DNA from: Sinisalibacter lacisalsi
GTDB lineage: Bacteria; Pseudomonadota; Alphaproteobacteria; Rhodobacterales; Rhodobacteraceae
Length of the DNA stretch: 64,000 bases
Assembly: GCF_014640115.1 (NCBI RefSeq)
Contig: NZ_BMGI01000001.1
Span: 642,501-706,500 of the forward strand
Reading direction: 5' to 3'
Shown: in pieces, positions 50,606 to 58,788 of the stretch
Layout: each line of letters opens with the position of its first letter
How positions within the stretch are numbered: position 1 is the first letter of the stretch
Notes under the pieces: generated by a model
Told to the model about the DNA's origin: nothing
The model's database searches: none
What the model saw: the letters and a program-made list of their open reading frames with translations, nothing else
Position numbers and translations under genes: made by a program

Positions 50606-51590
50606 TTATCATCTCCCCCGCGCAAAGCTTGCGGGCGTTTGCGACAACCCCCTCGGGCGTCGGCACAGTGATGTCTTCCAGCGCCGGGCTGAAGGGCACG
50701 GGCACGTCCATCGCGCCCATGCGCAGCACTGGCGCATCGAGGTGATAAAAGGCCTTTTCGTTCAGGCGCGAGGCGATCTCCGCGGTCACGCCGTAGCTTT
50801 GGTGGCCTTCGTCGATGACGATCGCGCGGCTGGTCTTCCTTACGCTCGCCAGCAGCGTCGCCTCGTCCAGCGGCACGATGGTGCGCGGGTCGATCACCTC
50901 GGCGCTGATCCCTTCGGCCGCCAGCGTCTCGGCGGCTTTTTCGGCCACCTGCACCATCGAGGAGGTGGCGATCAGGGTGATGTCGCGGCCCTCGCGCTTC
51001 ACGTTGGCCTCGCCGAAGGGGATCAGGTATTCCTCTTCCGGCACTGGGGCCTTGTCCTGGTACATCAGCTTGTCTTCGAATATGACGACCGGGTTGTTGT
51101 CGCGGATCGCGGTCTTCATCAGGCCCTTCGCCTCGTAGGCCGACGAGGGCATGGCGACCTTCAGACCGGGGATATGCGCCACCAGCGCCTGCAGCGATTG
51201 GCTGTGCTGGGCGGCGGACCGGCGCGTTGCGCCGAGGTTGGTGCGCAGCACCATCGGCACGCTCAGCTTGCCGCCCGACATGTAGTGCTGCTTGGCCGCC
51301 TGGTTGCAGAGCTGGTCCATCACCAGGTAGATGAAATCGCCGAACATCAGGTCGACAATCGGCCTTGCGCCGGTCATGGCGGCGCCCACGGCCAACCCCA
51401 CGAAGCCGGGCTCGGCAATCGGCGTGTCGATGATCCGCTCGGTGCCGAATTCCTCGACCAGGCCGGACAGAACCTTGAAGGGCGTGCCGGCCTCGGCCAC
51501 GTCTTCACCGAGCAGGAATACCGTCGGATCGCGGCGCATTTCTTCCGCGATGGCCTCGTTCACGGCCTGGGACAGGGTGATCTCTCTCAT
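50595..51590 (-). CDS. 2-oxoacid (or acetoin) dehydrogenase E1 beta
   Basis: A 331-residue transketolase-like subunit: LGEDVAEAGTPFKVLSGL, EPGFVGLAVGAA, and the C-terminal VIDPRTIVPLDEATLLASV with TSRAIVIDEGH. Forms the E1 heterotetramer with the alpha subunit encoded 12 bases upstream. The general pattern (PdhB/AcoB/BkdB) does not discriminate between pyruvate, branched-chain oxoacid and acetoin. Confidence 0.93.
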   Translation of the reverse strand: MREITLSQAVNEAIAEEMRRDPTVFLLGEDVAEAGTPFKVLSGLVEEFGTERIIDTPIAEPGFVGLAVGAAMTGARPIVDLMFGDFIYLVMDQLCNQAAKQHYMSGGKLSVPMVLRTNLGATRRSAAQHSQSLQALVAHIPGLKVAMPSSAYEAKGLMKTAIRDNNPVVIFEDKLMYQDKAPVPEEEYLIPFGEANVKREGRDITLIATSSMVQVAEKAAETLAAEGISAEVIDPRTIVPLDEATLLASVRKTSRAIVIDEGHQSYGVTAEIASRLNEKAFYHLDAPVLRMGAMDVPVPFSPALEDITVPTPEGVVANARKLCAGEMINAA

Positions 51591-51601
51591 CTTATCTCTC
51601 C

Positions 51602-52579
51602 TCAGTCCGCGTAAACATGCATGTCGACCTCGGCTGCGTCCGGGTACTTGGCCGCCTCGGCATAGGCGACGGCCTCGGTCGCATCCTTCTCGATCTCGGC
51701 ATTCATCGCCTCGATCTCTTCCTCGCTGGCGATGCCCTGATCGACCAGCCAGGACCGGAACCGCACGATCGGATCGCGGTTCTGCTTCCAGTCCTTCTCT
51801 TCTTCCTTGGATCGGTAGTATTCGCGGTTGATGTCGCCCACGTGGTGGCCGTGGTAGCGATAGGTTTCGAGTTCGATGAAGAACGGGCCTTCGCCGTTGC
51901 GGCAGCGGGCGACGAGTTTCTGCGTCAGCTCATTCACCGCCAGAACATCCTGTCCGTCTATCCTGAACGCTTCGATCCCGAAGGCCTCGGCGCGCGCGGT
52001 GATCGAACCGGCGGCGATTTCCTCGGTCTTGGTGTATTCGGAATAGCCGTTGTTCTCGCAGGCGTAGATCACCGGCAGGTTCCACAACGCGGCCATGTTC
52101 ATGACCTCGTAGAGCAACCCCTGGGCCGTGGCCCCGTCACCAAAGAAACAGACGGTGACATCGTCGGCGCCCTGCAGCTTGGCGCGCAAGGCGGAGCCGG
52201 TCGCGATCCCCATCGAACCGCCGACGATGGCATTGGCGCCCAGGTTCCCGTGGCTCTGGTCGGCGATGTGCATGGAGCCGCCCTTGCCGCGGCAATAGCC
52301 CTCTTCCTTGCCCAGAAGCTCGCAGAACATTTCCTTGAACTCGGCGCCCTTCGCCACGCAATGGCCGTGGCCGCGATGCGTCGAGGTGATGCGGTCGTTG
52401 TCGGTCAGCGCCTCGCAGATACCAACGGCAACGGCTTCCTCGCCGGAATACATATGGGTCAGACCCGGCATCTTGGCCGACAGGTAGAGCTGGTTGGCGT
52501 TGTCCTCGAAGGTGCGGATGCGGACCATCTGGCGATACATACGGAGATAATCCTCGGTATTCGTCTTGCCTTTTGCCAT
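51602..52579 (-). CDS. 2-oxoacid (or acetoin) dehydrogenase E1 alpha, TPP-dependent
   Basis: A 325-residue subunit. TPP-binding motif GDGATAQGLLYEVMNMAALW followed by ENNGYSEYT, and the GKGGSMHIAD, HRGHGHCVAKG and YRYHGHHVGD blocks are visible. N terminus LRMYRQMVRIRTFED resembles AcoA-type proteins. ATG at 52579 follows GGGAG; an upstream in-frame start at 52621 lacks support. Second enzyme gene group of the operon. Confidence 0.93.
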   Translation of the reverse strand: MAKGKTNTEDYLRMYRQMVRIRTFEDNANQLYLSAKMPGLTHMYSGEEAVAVGICEALTDNDRITSTHRGHGHCVAKGAEFKEMFCELLGKEEGYCRGKGGSMHIADQSHGNLGANAIVGGSMGIATGSALRAKLQGADDVTVCFFGDGATAQGLLYEVMNMAALWNLPVIYACENNGYSEYTKTEEIAAGSITARAEAFGIEAFRIDGQDVLAVNELTQKLVARCRNGEGPFFIELETYRYHGHHVGDINREYYRSKEEEKDWKQNRDPIVRFRSWLVDQGIASEEEIEAMNAEIEKDATEAVAYAEAAKYPDAAEVDMHVYAD

Positions 52580-52668
52580 GTGAATCTCCCACGAAGGGCA
52601 AGGGCGCCATTGCCCTTGCATCCTGTGATTGGCGACGGGTGCGCCGGGGCTCGTGCCCCGGCGGCCGT

Positions 52669-53967
52669 TCAGTAACGGTTCGCGATCGGCAGTTCCTCGG
52701 CCGGGAAGAGGCTGATCACCTCGCAGCCGGTCTCGGTCACCACCACCTCTTCCTCGATCCGCGCGGCGGAGTAGCCGTCGGTGGCCGGGCAGTAGGTTTC
52801 CAGCGCGAAAACCATGCCGGTCTGGATCTCCATCGGGTGATCGAGGCTGACCGCGCGGGAAATGATCGGGCGTTCATGCAGCGCCAAACCGAGCCCGTGG
52901 CCGAATTGCAGGCCGAAGGCCGCGTCTTCGTTGGGAAAGCCGAATTCCTCCGCCTTGGGCCAGACCGCGGCGACCTTGTCGGTGGTCACACCGGGCTTGA
53001 TCATCGCGATCGAGGCGTCGATCCATTCGCGCGCCTTCACGTAGGCGTCGGTTTGCGCCGGGGTCGACCGTCCGATGTTGAAGGTGCGGTAGTAGCAGGT
53101 CCGGTAGCCCTGGTAGCTTTGCAGGATGTCGAAGAACGCCTGGTCGCCGGGGCGGAACAGCCGGTCGGTGAAGTTGTGCGGATGCGGGTTGCAGCGCTCG
53201 CCCGAGATCGCGTTGATCGCCTCGACGTCGTCGGAGCCCATCTCATAGAGCATCTTGTTCGACATCGCGACGATGTCGTTCTCCCGCACGCCGGGTTTCA
53301 GCTCCTCGTAGATCATGTGGTAGACCCCGTCGACCATCGCGGCCGCCTGGGTGAGAAGCTGGATCTCGTCCCAGTTCTTGATCTCGCGCGCGGCCAGCAT
53401 GATCTGCTGGCCGTCGACCACGTGCAAACCTTCTTCCTGCAGCGCGTGAAACATCGCCGTTTCGGCATAATCGACGCCGACCGGCATGTCGGCCATGCCG
53501 GCATCGCGGATCAGGCCGGCGATCTGCTTGGCGTATTTCTTCATCAGGCCGAACTCGGGCGGGATCGTGCCACGCATCCCGACAACACCGGCCAGACAGT
53601 GATCGGGCTCCAGCCAGTCGGAATAGCGCTTGTGGTGCATCGCTGCGGAGCCGAAATCCCACACGTAGGGGCTGTCATCGCCGGTCAGCAGGCAGAACCG
53701 GCACATCTTGTCGCGTTCCCATTCGCCGATCTTGGTGGCGGATACGTAGCGGATGTTGTTGACGTCGAAGAGCAGCAGCGTGCCCGCGTTCGAGTTCTGG
53801 AGTGCCTGCCGTGTCCGGGCGAGGCGGTAGCGCCGCAGCCGGTCGTGGTCGATCCGGCGTTCGAAATCGACCGAAGTATGGCCCCAGGCGGGCAGGCGGT
53901 CGCGCCATTCCCAGTTTGGTTCAAGATCCTGAGGGGTCAGCAAGTTCGGCATCAAGGCACGTGACAT
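52669..53967 (-). CDS. M24 (Xaa-Pro dipeptidase/DddP-like) family protein with altered metal ligand
   Basis: A 432-residue pita-bread-fold protein. The N-terminal creatinase-like domain has LLLFDVNNIRYVSA. Metal-site residues of the C-terminal domain: Asp280 (QAFFDIL), GHGLGLALHERP, FALETYC, RIEEEVVVTETG. The second bridging aspartate, expected 11 residues after the first, is Cys291 (TCYYRTFNIG). The family includes Xaa-Pro peptidases, creatinase, ectoine hydrolase and the DMSP lyase DddP; none is assigned. ATG at 53967 follows GGAGGAG. Confidence 0.85.
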   Translation of the reverse strand: MSRALMPNLLTPQDLEPNWEWRDRLPAWGHTSVDFERRIDHDRLRRYRLARTRQALQNSNAGTLLLFDVNNIRYVSATKIGEWERDKMCRFCLLTGDDSPYVWDFGSAAMHHKRYSDWLEPDHCLAGVVGMRGTIPPEFGLMKKYAKQIAGLIRDAGMADMPVGVDYAETAMFHALQEEGLHVVDGQQIMLAAREIKNWDEIQLLTQAAAMVDGVYHMIYEELKPGVRENDIVAMSNKMLYEMGSDDVEAINAISGERCNPHPHNFTDRLFRPGDQAFFDILQSYQGYRTCYYRTFNIGRSTPAQTDAYVKAREWIDASIAMIKPGVTTDKVAAVWPKAEEFGFPNEDAAFGLQFGHGLGLALHERPIISRAVSLDHPMEIQTGMVFALETYCPATDGYSAARIEEEVVVTETGCEVISLFPAEELPIANRY

Positions 53968-54030
53968 GGGGGTCTCCTCCGGGCCGAGATTGCGACCCGT
54001 TGACAATGTTTCGTTTGGAAAGTCAGAGCG

Positions 54031-54840
54031 TTACTGGATGCACCAGCCGCCATCGATGTGGATCATCTGGCCGGTCATATAGTCGCTGTCGTCACTGGCG
54101 AGGAACGACGCGGTGCCGACGATGTCGTTGGGATAGGACACGCGCTTGATCTGCAGCGCATCGCGGACGATGTCTTCGTAGGCTTGGCCTTCGCGCTCCT
54201 TGAAGCCGATATCGACAAGGTCCTTGTCGAGCTGTTCCCAAAGCGGGGTGACGACGACGCCGGGCGCATAGCCGTTGACGGTAATGTTGTGCTCGGCCAG
54301 CCCCAGCGCGCCGCAATGGGTCAGCGCCAGGCAGCCGTATTTCGAGGTGCAATAGACGGTCACGTCGATCAGCGGCTTGCGCGAGGCGATGGAGCCGACG
54401 TTGATCAGCTTGTAGGGGTGATCTTCCATCGGGCCCTGCGCGATCATCTGGCGGGCGGTCTCCTGCATCCCCAGCCACATCGCCTTGGTGTTGACGTTCA
54501 TGATCATGTCCCAGTTGTCTTCATCGATATCCATGAAGAACCGGGGCTTGTTCAGGCCCGCGTTGAACAGGCCGACATTGATGGACCCGAAGGCGTCGAC
54601 CGTGGCGGCGACGGCGGCGGCGTTGTCTTCGCGTTTGGTGACATCCATCTTCACCGCGATCGCCTTGCCTCCTCCGGCCGCGTTGATGCGGTCGGCGACT
54701 TCGCGGGCTTCATCCAGATCGAGATCGCCGATGCAGACATTGGCGCCCTGTTCGGCGAAGGACTCGGCGTTGGCGGCCCCCATTCCCCGGGCGGCCCCGG
54801 TGATCAGGATGTTCTTTCCCTTCAGGCGATTTGGGTCCAT
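54031..54840 (-). CDS. SDR family oxidoreductase (polyol-dehydrogenase-like)
   Basis: A 269-residue short-chain dehydrogenase: TGAARGMGAAN, FNAGLNKPRFF, catalytic Ser in NVGSIASRKPL, YCTSK, GYAPGVVVTPLWEQLD, and YMTGQMIHIDGG. It is a clear paralogue of the plus-strand SDR at 57943 (shared NKP..F.D..EDNW, PGVV.T..WEQ.D.DL). It follows the regulator gene by 10 bases, so it is co-transcribed with it. Likely oxidises a sugar alcohol or its product; substrate inferred. Confidence 0.88.
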   Translation of the reverse strand: MDPNRLKGKNILITGAARGMGAANAESFAEQGANVCIGDLDLDEAREVADRINAAGGGKAIAVKMDVTKREDNAAAVAATVDAFGSINVGLFNAGLNKPRFFMDIDEDNWDMIMNVNTKAMWLGMQETARQMIAQGPMEDHPYKLINVGSIASRKPLIDVTVYCTSKYGCLALTHCGALGLAEHNITVNGYAPGVVVTPLWEQLDKDLVDIGFKEREGQAYEDIVRDALQIKRVSYPNDIVGTASFLASDDSDYMTGQMIHIDGGWCIQ

Positions 54841-54850
54841 GTTTTCCTCC

Positions 54851-56677
54851 CTAAGTGACTGGTTGTCTCAAGATCGCTTCGGCGCGCGCCTGTGCGTCCG
54901 CCAGCGCTTCCGCTGGGGTCACGAGGCCGCGCAGCATGTCGTGCAGCACCGTTCCACAGGCTGAAATGATCCCGGAAATCTGTGGCAGCGGCGGGCGCGG
55001 CCAGAACTGCAGCTCATCACGCCATGACATCTGGTCGACAAGCTCGAAGATCGTGGACAGGCTGCGCACCTCCGGATCGGTGCCGACGGAATAGCGCGGC
55101 GAGGTCCGGCTGCCTTCCTGGGCATAGAGTTTCTGCGCGGCGGGTGAGGTGAAGGCGATCAGCGCCTCGACCGTGTCCTCGAGCCGCTCGTCCGACAGGT
55201 TGGCCGGGATGCACAGCACATAGCCCCCGACCGGCGCGATCGGCACGCCCTCAGGGCCATGTGGATGGGGCAGGTAGCCGGTATTGCCATGGGCCGCGCA
55301 GGTCTTGTCCAGTTCGAAATACGGCGCCAGCAGGGTGTAGCCGTAGGCCATTGCCACGCTGCCGCTGGCGAAGGGACGGACCCTCTCGTACCACGACATC
55401 GAAAGGATGTCGGGGGGAGAGTATTCCATCAGTTGCATCAGGTACTCGGCCGCCGCCCGGGCGCGATCGGTGTCCAGCATGGGCCGGAAATCGTCGCGCT
55501 CCAGGTGGTCGGCGTCATAACCCCCTGCGATCTTCGGCAGATTCACGATCGGCTGGCCGAAATCGGCGCAGGTCATCATGAAGGTATGGCCCAACGCGGT
55601 GCCACGGGCGGCGTTCCAGGCCACGCCGTAGCGGCCATTGCGCGGGTCATGAAACGCCTTTGCGGCGGCGATCACGTCATCGGTGACCGTCGGCGGCTCG
55701 AGTCCGGCTTCGGCGAACCAGTCCTTGCGGTAGAACAGCAGTTCCGGCGTGGTCTGGCTCGGCACACCATAGGGCACGCCATCCCAATGCGCCGCGCGCC
55801 AGCCCGCGGTATGGAAATCGCTCGGCTCCAGCCGAGACACGTCCATCACCTCGGGCAGGGGGCGGATCACCCCTTTTTTCACGAATTCGCCCAGCCACGG
55901 CAGGTCGACCGCGATCAGGTCATAGCGGCTCTTGTTGCGGGTTGCGTTGCGCAGCCCCTCTTCGCGCAGACGGTCGATCGAAAACGCCCGCTGGCTGATG
56001 TCGGTGCCGACGATCTGTTCGAACTGCCGCTTGAGGTTTTCCATGACCATGAAGGTCGGATCGCCATGCACGAGGATCCGCAGCCCGCCGGCGAGGTTCA
56101 GCGATTGCGGCAGGGCGCGTGGCGGCGGGATCGTCGCCTGGCCGGCCTGATAGGAGCCGCCATAGTAATAATCCGCCGTTTCGGCGGACTGCTGCGCGCC
56201 GCCGTAGGCTGCCTGGGCGATCCGGTCGATACGGTCGGCGAACTGCTTGAAGGTGTGAAGGAGCTTCGGGCTCGGATGCAGGGAAAAGCTCTTGCCCGAC
56301 TTGGTCCGGGGCCGCTGTTCGACAAGGCCCGAGTCCACGATCTCGGCCAGCTTCCGCGTGCCGGTCGCATAGGGAACGCCGGAAGCGGCGACCATGGCCG
56401 AGGGCGACACCACGCGCCCTTCGCAATGGCAGCGCAGAAGGTGCAGAACCATGTTGAGATGCGGATTGGGCGTGTTCGGTTCCAATCCGTTTTCGATCTC
56501 GGAGCAAACCTCCTGCAAGAAGCTCACGAGCCGCGGCATCTCCGGGCTGGCCGCAATACCGGACAAAGCGCTTGCCGTGGCGGCAGCACTTTCTCTGATA
56601 TGGATATTTCTTGCGGCTTTCTGTTGCATCTCATCATGGTTGTTGGGGGCGCGATTGCGTCGGCGCGAGTCGGTCAT
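54851..56677 (-). CDS. Regulator fusing a DNA-binding region to an ABC solute-binding domain
   Basis: A 608-residue protein without signal peptide. Residues about 60-190 read as a winged-helix regulator (LLRCHCEGRVVSPSAMVAAS then RKLAEIVDSGLVEQRPRTKS). Residues about 215-608 are an extracellular-solute-binding family fold (GGLRILVHGDPTFMVMENLK, WDGVPYGVPSQTTPELLFYR, FASGSVAMAYGYTLL). So a sugar-binding-protein domain is used as a cytoplasmic effector domain. ATG at 56677 has AAGGA upstream. It is the first gene of the minus-strand operon and divergent from the ABC importer. Confidence 0.82.
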   Translation of the reverse strand: MTDSRRRNRAPNNHDEMQQKAARNIHIRESAAATASALSGIAASPEMPRLVSFLQEVCSEIENGLEPNTPNPHLNMVLHLLRCHCEGRVVSPSAMVAASGVPYATGTRKLAEIVDSGLVEQRPRTKSGKSFSLHPSPKLLHTFKQFADRIDRIAQAAYGGAQQSAETADYYYGGSYQAGQATIPPPRALPQSLNLAGGLRILVHGDPTFMVMENLKRQFEQIVGTDISQRAFSIDRLREEGLRNATRNKSRYDLIAVDLPWLGEFVKKGVIRPLPEVMDVSRLEPSDFHTAGWRAAHWDGVPYGVPSQTTPELLFYRKDWFAEAGLEPPTVTDDVIAAAKAFHDPRNGRYGVAWNAARGTALGHTFMMTCADFGQPIVNLPKIAGGYDADHLERDDFRPMLDTDRARAAAEYLMQLMEYSPPDILSMSWYERVRPFASGSVAMAYGYTLLAPYFELDKTCAAHGNTGYLPHPHGPEGVPIAPVGGYVLCIPANLSDERLEDTVEALIAFTSPAAQKLYAQEGSRTSPRYSVGTDPEVRSLSTIFELVDQMSWRDELQFWPRPPLPQISGIISACGTVLHDMLRGLVTPAEALADAQARAEAILRQPVT

Positions 56678-56892
56678 GCCGTGTCCTTTCCGAAAATGTT
56701 CAGATTGATACCTTCGCAGTATGCTGATCTTCTCCGAATTGGATATGAATTTGTCCGTAATGGATAAAACGAAGGGCCTATCTTTTGTGAGAATCACGCT
56801 GGATAGGGGTCGGATTGTTCAGGGGCGCCAGTTCCCGGGCTGGGAGGACAGCCGCAATCGCAACCGAATAAAATCTACTGGGAGGACCCAAG
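56678..56892. promoter_or_regulatory. Divergent control region with three TGGATA repeats
   Basis: This 215-base A/T-richer segment lies between the solute-binding-domain regulator and the importer. TGGATA occurs in the same orientation at 56740, 56761 and 56800; the first two are 21 bases (two helical turns) apart. They are candidate binding sites of the regulator. The importer gene has GGGAGGA just before its ATG. Confidence 0.5.
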
Positions 56893-57855
56893 ATGAAATC
56901 AACGACCAAAATCGCGCTCGCTTGCACGACGGCCCTGATCGGCACGTCGGCGTTTGCCGACAACCACGCCACCTACACGATCGGCATCACGCAGAACAAC
57001 GTGGGCGTCGACAGCTATCAGACGACCTATGAAAAGGCGTTCATCGCCGCCGCCGAAGCCAACCCGAACGTCGATGTTGTCGTGCTTGATGCCGGTGGCG
57101 ACGTGGCGCGGCAGATCGCCCAGATGGAAGACCTGATCCAGCAGGAAGTGGACGCCATCATCATCTGGCCCACCAACGGCGAAGCCGTGATCCCTGCCGT
57201 GCGCAAGGCCAGCCAGGCCGATATCCCGGTGATCGTCACCAATTCCAACATCGCCGAGGCTGGCTTCGATTTCGTCGCTTCGTTCTCCGGCCCGGACAAC
57301 ATCACGCAAGGGTCGCGTTCCGCCGAGATCATGTGCGACCGGTTCAAGGAACTGGGTATCGAGGATGAGGCCCGCGTCGTGCAGATCTCCGGTCAGCCGG
57401 GCTACACCACCGCGATCGAGCGGGCGCAGGGCTTCGAGGAGCGCCTGCCCGAGGTCTGCCCGAACGTGGACCTGGTCGAAACCCAGCCGGGCGACTGGAA
57501 CCGCGAGAAGTCGCAGCAGGTCATGGAAGCCTTCCTCGTCAAGTATGACGATATCGACGGTGTCTATGCCGGTGACGACAACATGGGCGTCGGCGCGCTG
57601 AACGCCGCGCTCGCCGCTGGCCGGGCCGAAGGCATCACCTTCGTCGGCGCCACCAACTTCGCCGTCGGCTACGAGGCGATGGGTCGCGGCGAATACTGGG
57701 GTTCGATCTACCAGTCGCCGGTCGATGACGCCGAAGCGGCGCTCAAGACCGCGATCGACACGCTCAATGGCGAAGAGCTGCCGTTCCTCAACTACTTCGA
57801 TACGCCGAAGATCACCCAGGACAACATGGACGAGTTCACCAAGCCCGTCTTCTGA
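56893..57855 (+). CDS. Ribose-type ABC transporter substrate-binding protein
   Basis: A 320-residue periplasmic binding protein (RbsB-like, Peripla_BP_4). Signal peptide ends at SAFADNHA. ITQNNVGVDSYQTTYEKAF, IIIWPTNGEAVIPAV, NITQGSRSAEIMC and VYAGDDNMGVGALNA are typical blocks. The ligand is a sugar or polyol by family. First gene of the plus-strand operon and divergent from the regulator. Confidence 0.92.
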   Translation: MKSTTKIALACTTALIGTSAFADNHATYTIGITQNNVGVDSYQTTYEKAFIAAAEANPNVDVVVLDAGGDVARQIAQMEDLIQQEVDAIIIWPTNGEAVIPAVRKASQADIPVIVTNSNIAEAGFDFVASFSGPDNITQGSRSAEIMCDRFKELGIEDEARVVQISGQPGYTTAIERAQGFEERLPEVCPNVDLVETQPGDWNREKSQQVMEAFLVKYDDIDGVYAGDDNMGVGALNAALAAGRAEGITFVGATNFAVGYEAMGRGEYWGSIYQSPVDDAEAALKTAIDTLNGEELPFLNYFDTPKITQDNMDEFTKPVF

Positions 57856-57942
57856 TCTTCTCCCTGAAGGCGCGGGGCGGTTACGGCCGCCCTGCGCCGA
57901 CATCTTCACCGAACTGTATTTCCGGACAGGGGAGGGCAGGGT

Positions 57943-58755
57943 ATGGCTCGTGTCGAGGGACGGTCCTGTATTGTCACCGGTGCGGCGCAAGGCATCGGGC
58001 GCGCAATCGGCGAGGCGCTGCTGGACGAAGGCGCGAATGTCTGTTTCGCCGACATCAACGACACCAAGGTTGCCGAGGTTGCCGAGCAAAACGCTGAACG
58101 TGCGGCCCGCGCCGGCGGGAAAGTGACCCACGCCGCCGTCGACGTGACCGACCGCGAGCAGGTTCGGGCCATGATCGCGCACACCGTCGGGCAATTCGGG
58201 CGCCTGGACGTGAAGTTCAACAACGCCGGTGTGAACAAGCCGATGAACTTCCTCGACGTGACCGAGGACAACTGGAATTTCATCATGGGGATCAACGGGC
58301 TGGGCTGCATGATCGGCATGCAGGAAGCGGCCCGCCAGATGATCGCGCAGGGCCGCGACGGCGACGGCATGGCCGGCAAGATCATCAACACCGCCTCGAT
58401 CGCCAGCCGGCAGGGCTTCGACAACGTCGCACCCTATTGTGCCAGCAAATGGGCCGTGGTCTCCTTGACCCAGTCCGGCGCGCGCGACCTCGCCAAGCAC
58501 GGCATCACCGTCACCGGCTTCGCGCCCGGGGTCGTGGCCACCGAGATGTGGGAGCAGGTCGACCAGGACCTGATGGAGATCGGTGCCGCCGAGCGCCCGG
58601 GACAGGCGATGGAGGAGTTTTCTGCCGAGATTTTGAAGGGCCGCGTGGCCAAACCCGGCGATGTGACCGGAACCACGACGTTTCTGGCCGCAAGAGACAG
58701 CGATTACATGACGGGGCAAATCGTCATGATCGACGGGGGCATGACGCTCGTCTGA
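57943..58755 (+). CDS. SDR family oxidoreductase (sorbitol-dehydrogenase-like)
   Basis: A 270-residue short-chain dehydrogenase: TGAAQGIGRAI, FNNAGVNKPMNFLD, catalytic Ser in NTASIASRQGF, YCASKWAVVSLTQSGARDL, and APGVVATEMWEQVDQDL. The last two blocks resemble the Rhodobacter sorbitol (glucitol) dehydrogenase family. It lies between the binding-protein and permease genes, which ties its substrate to the importer. Paralogue of the SDR at 54031. Confidence 0.9.
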   Translation: MARVEGRSCIVTGAAQGIGRAIGEALLDEGANVCFADINDTKVAEVAEQNAERAARAGGKVTHAAVDVTDREQVRAMIAHTVGQFGRLDVKFNNAGVNKPMNFLDVTEDNWNFIMGINGLGCMIGMQEAARQMIAQGRDGDGMAGKIINTASIASRQGFDNVAPYCASKWAVVSLTQSGARDLAKHGITVTGFAPGVVATEMWEQVDQDLMEIGAAERPGQAMEEFSAEILKGRVAKPGDVTGTTTFLAARDSDYMTGQIVMIDGGMTLV

Positions 58756-58788
58756 CGGGCGTTCATGTCAACCATCAGGGAGGAGAAC

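Noticed and set aside
47924-50671. A 915-codon plus-strand open frame across the aldehyde dehydrogenase and pseudo-E2 genes
   Set aside because: Both minus-strand genes have clear family motifs; the antisense product is low-complexity Arg/Gly/His and lacks an RBS.
56899-58719. A 606-codon minus-strand frame under the binding-protein and SDR genes
   Set aside because: Shadow of two recognised plus-strand genes; no motifs.
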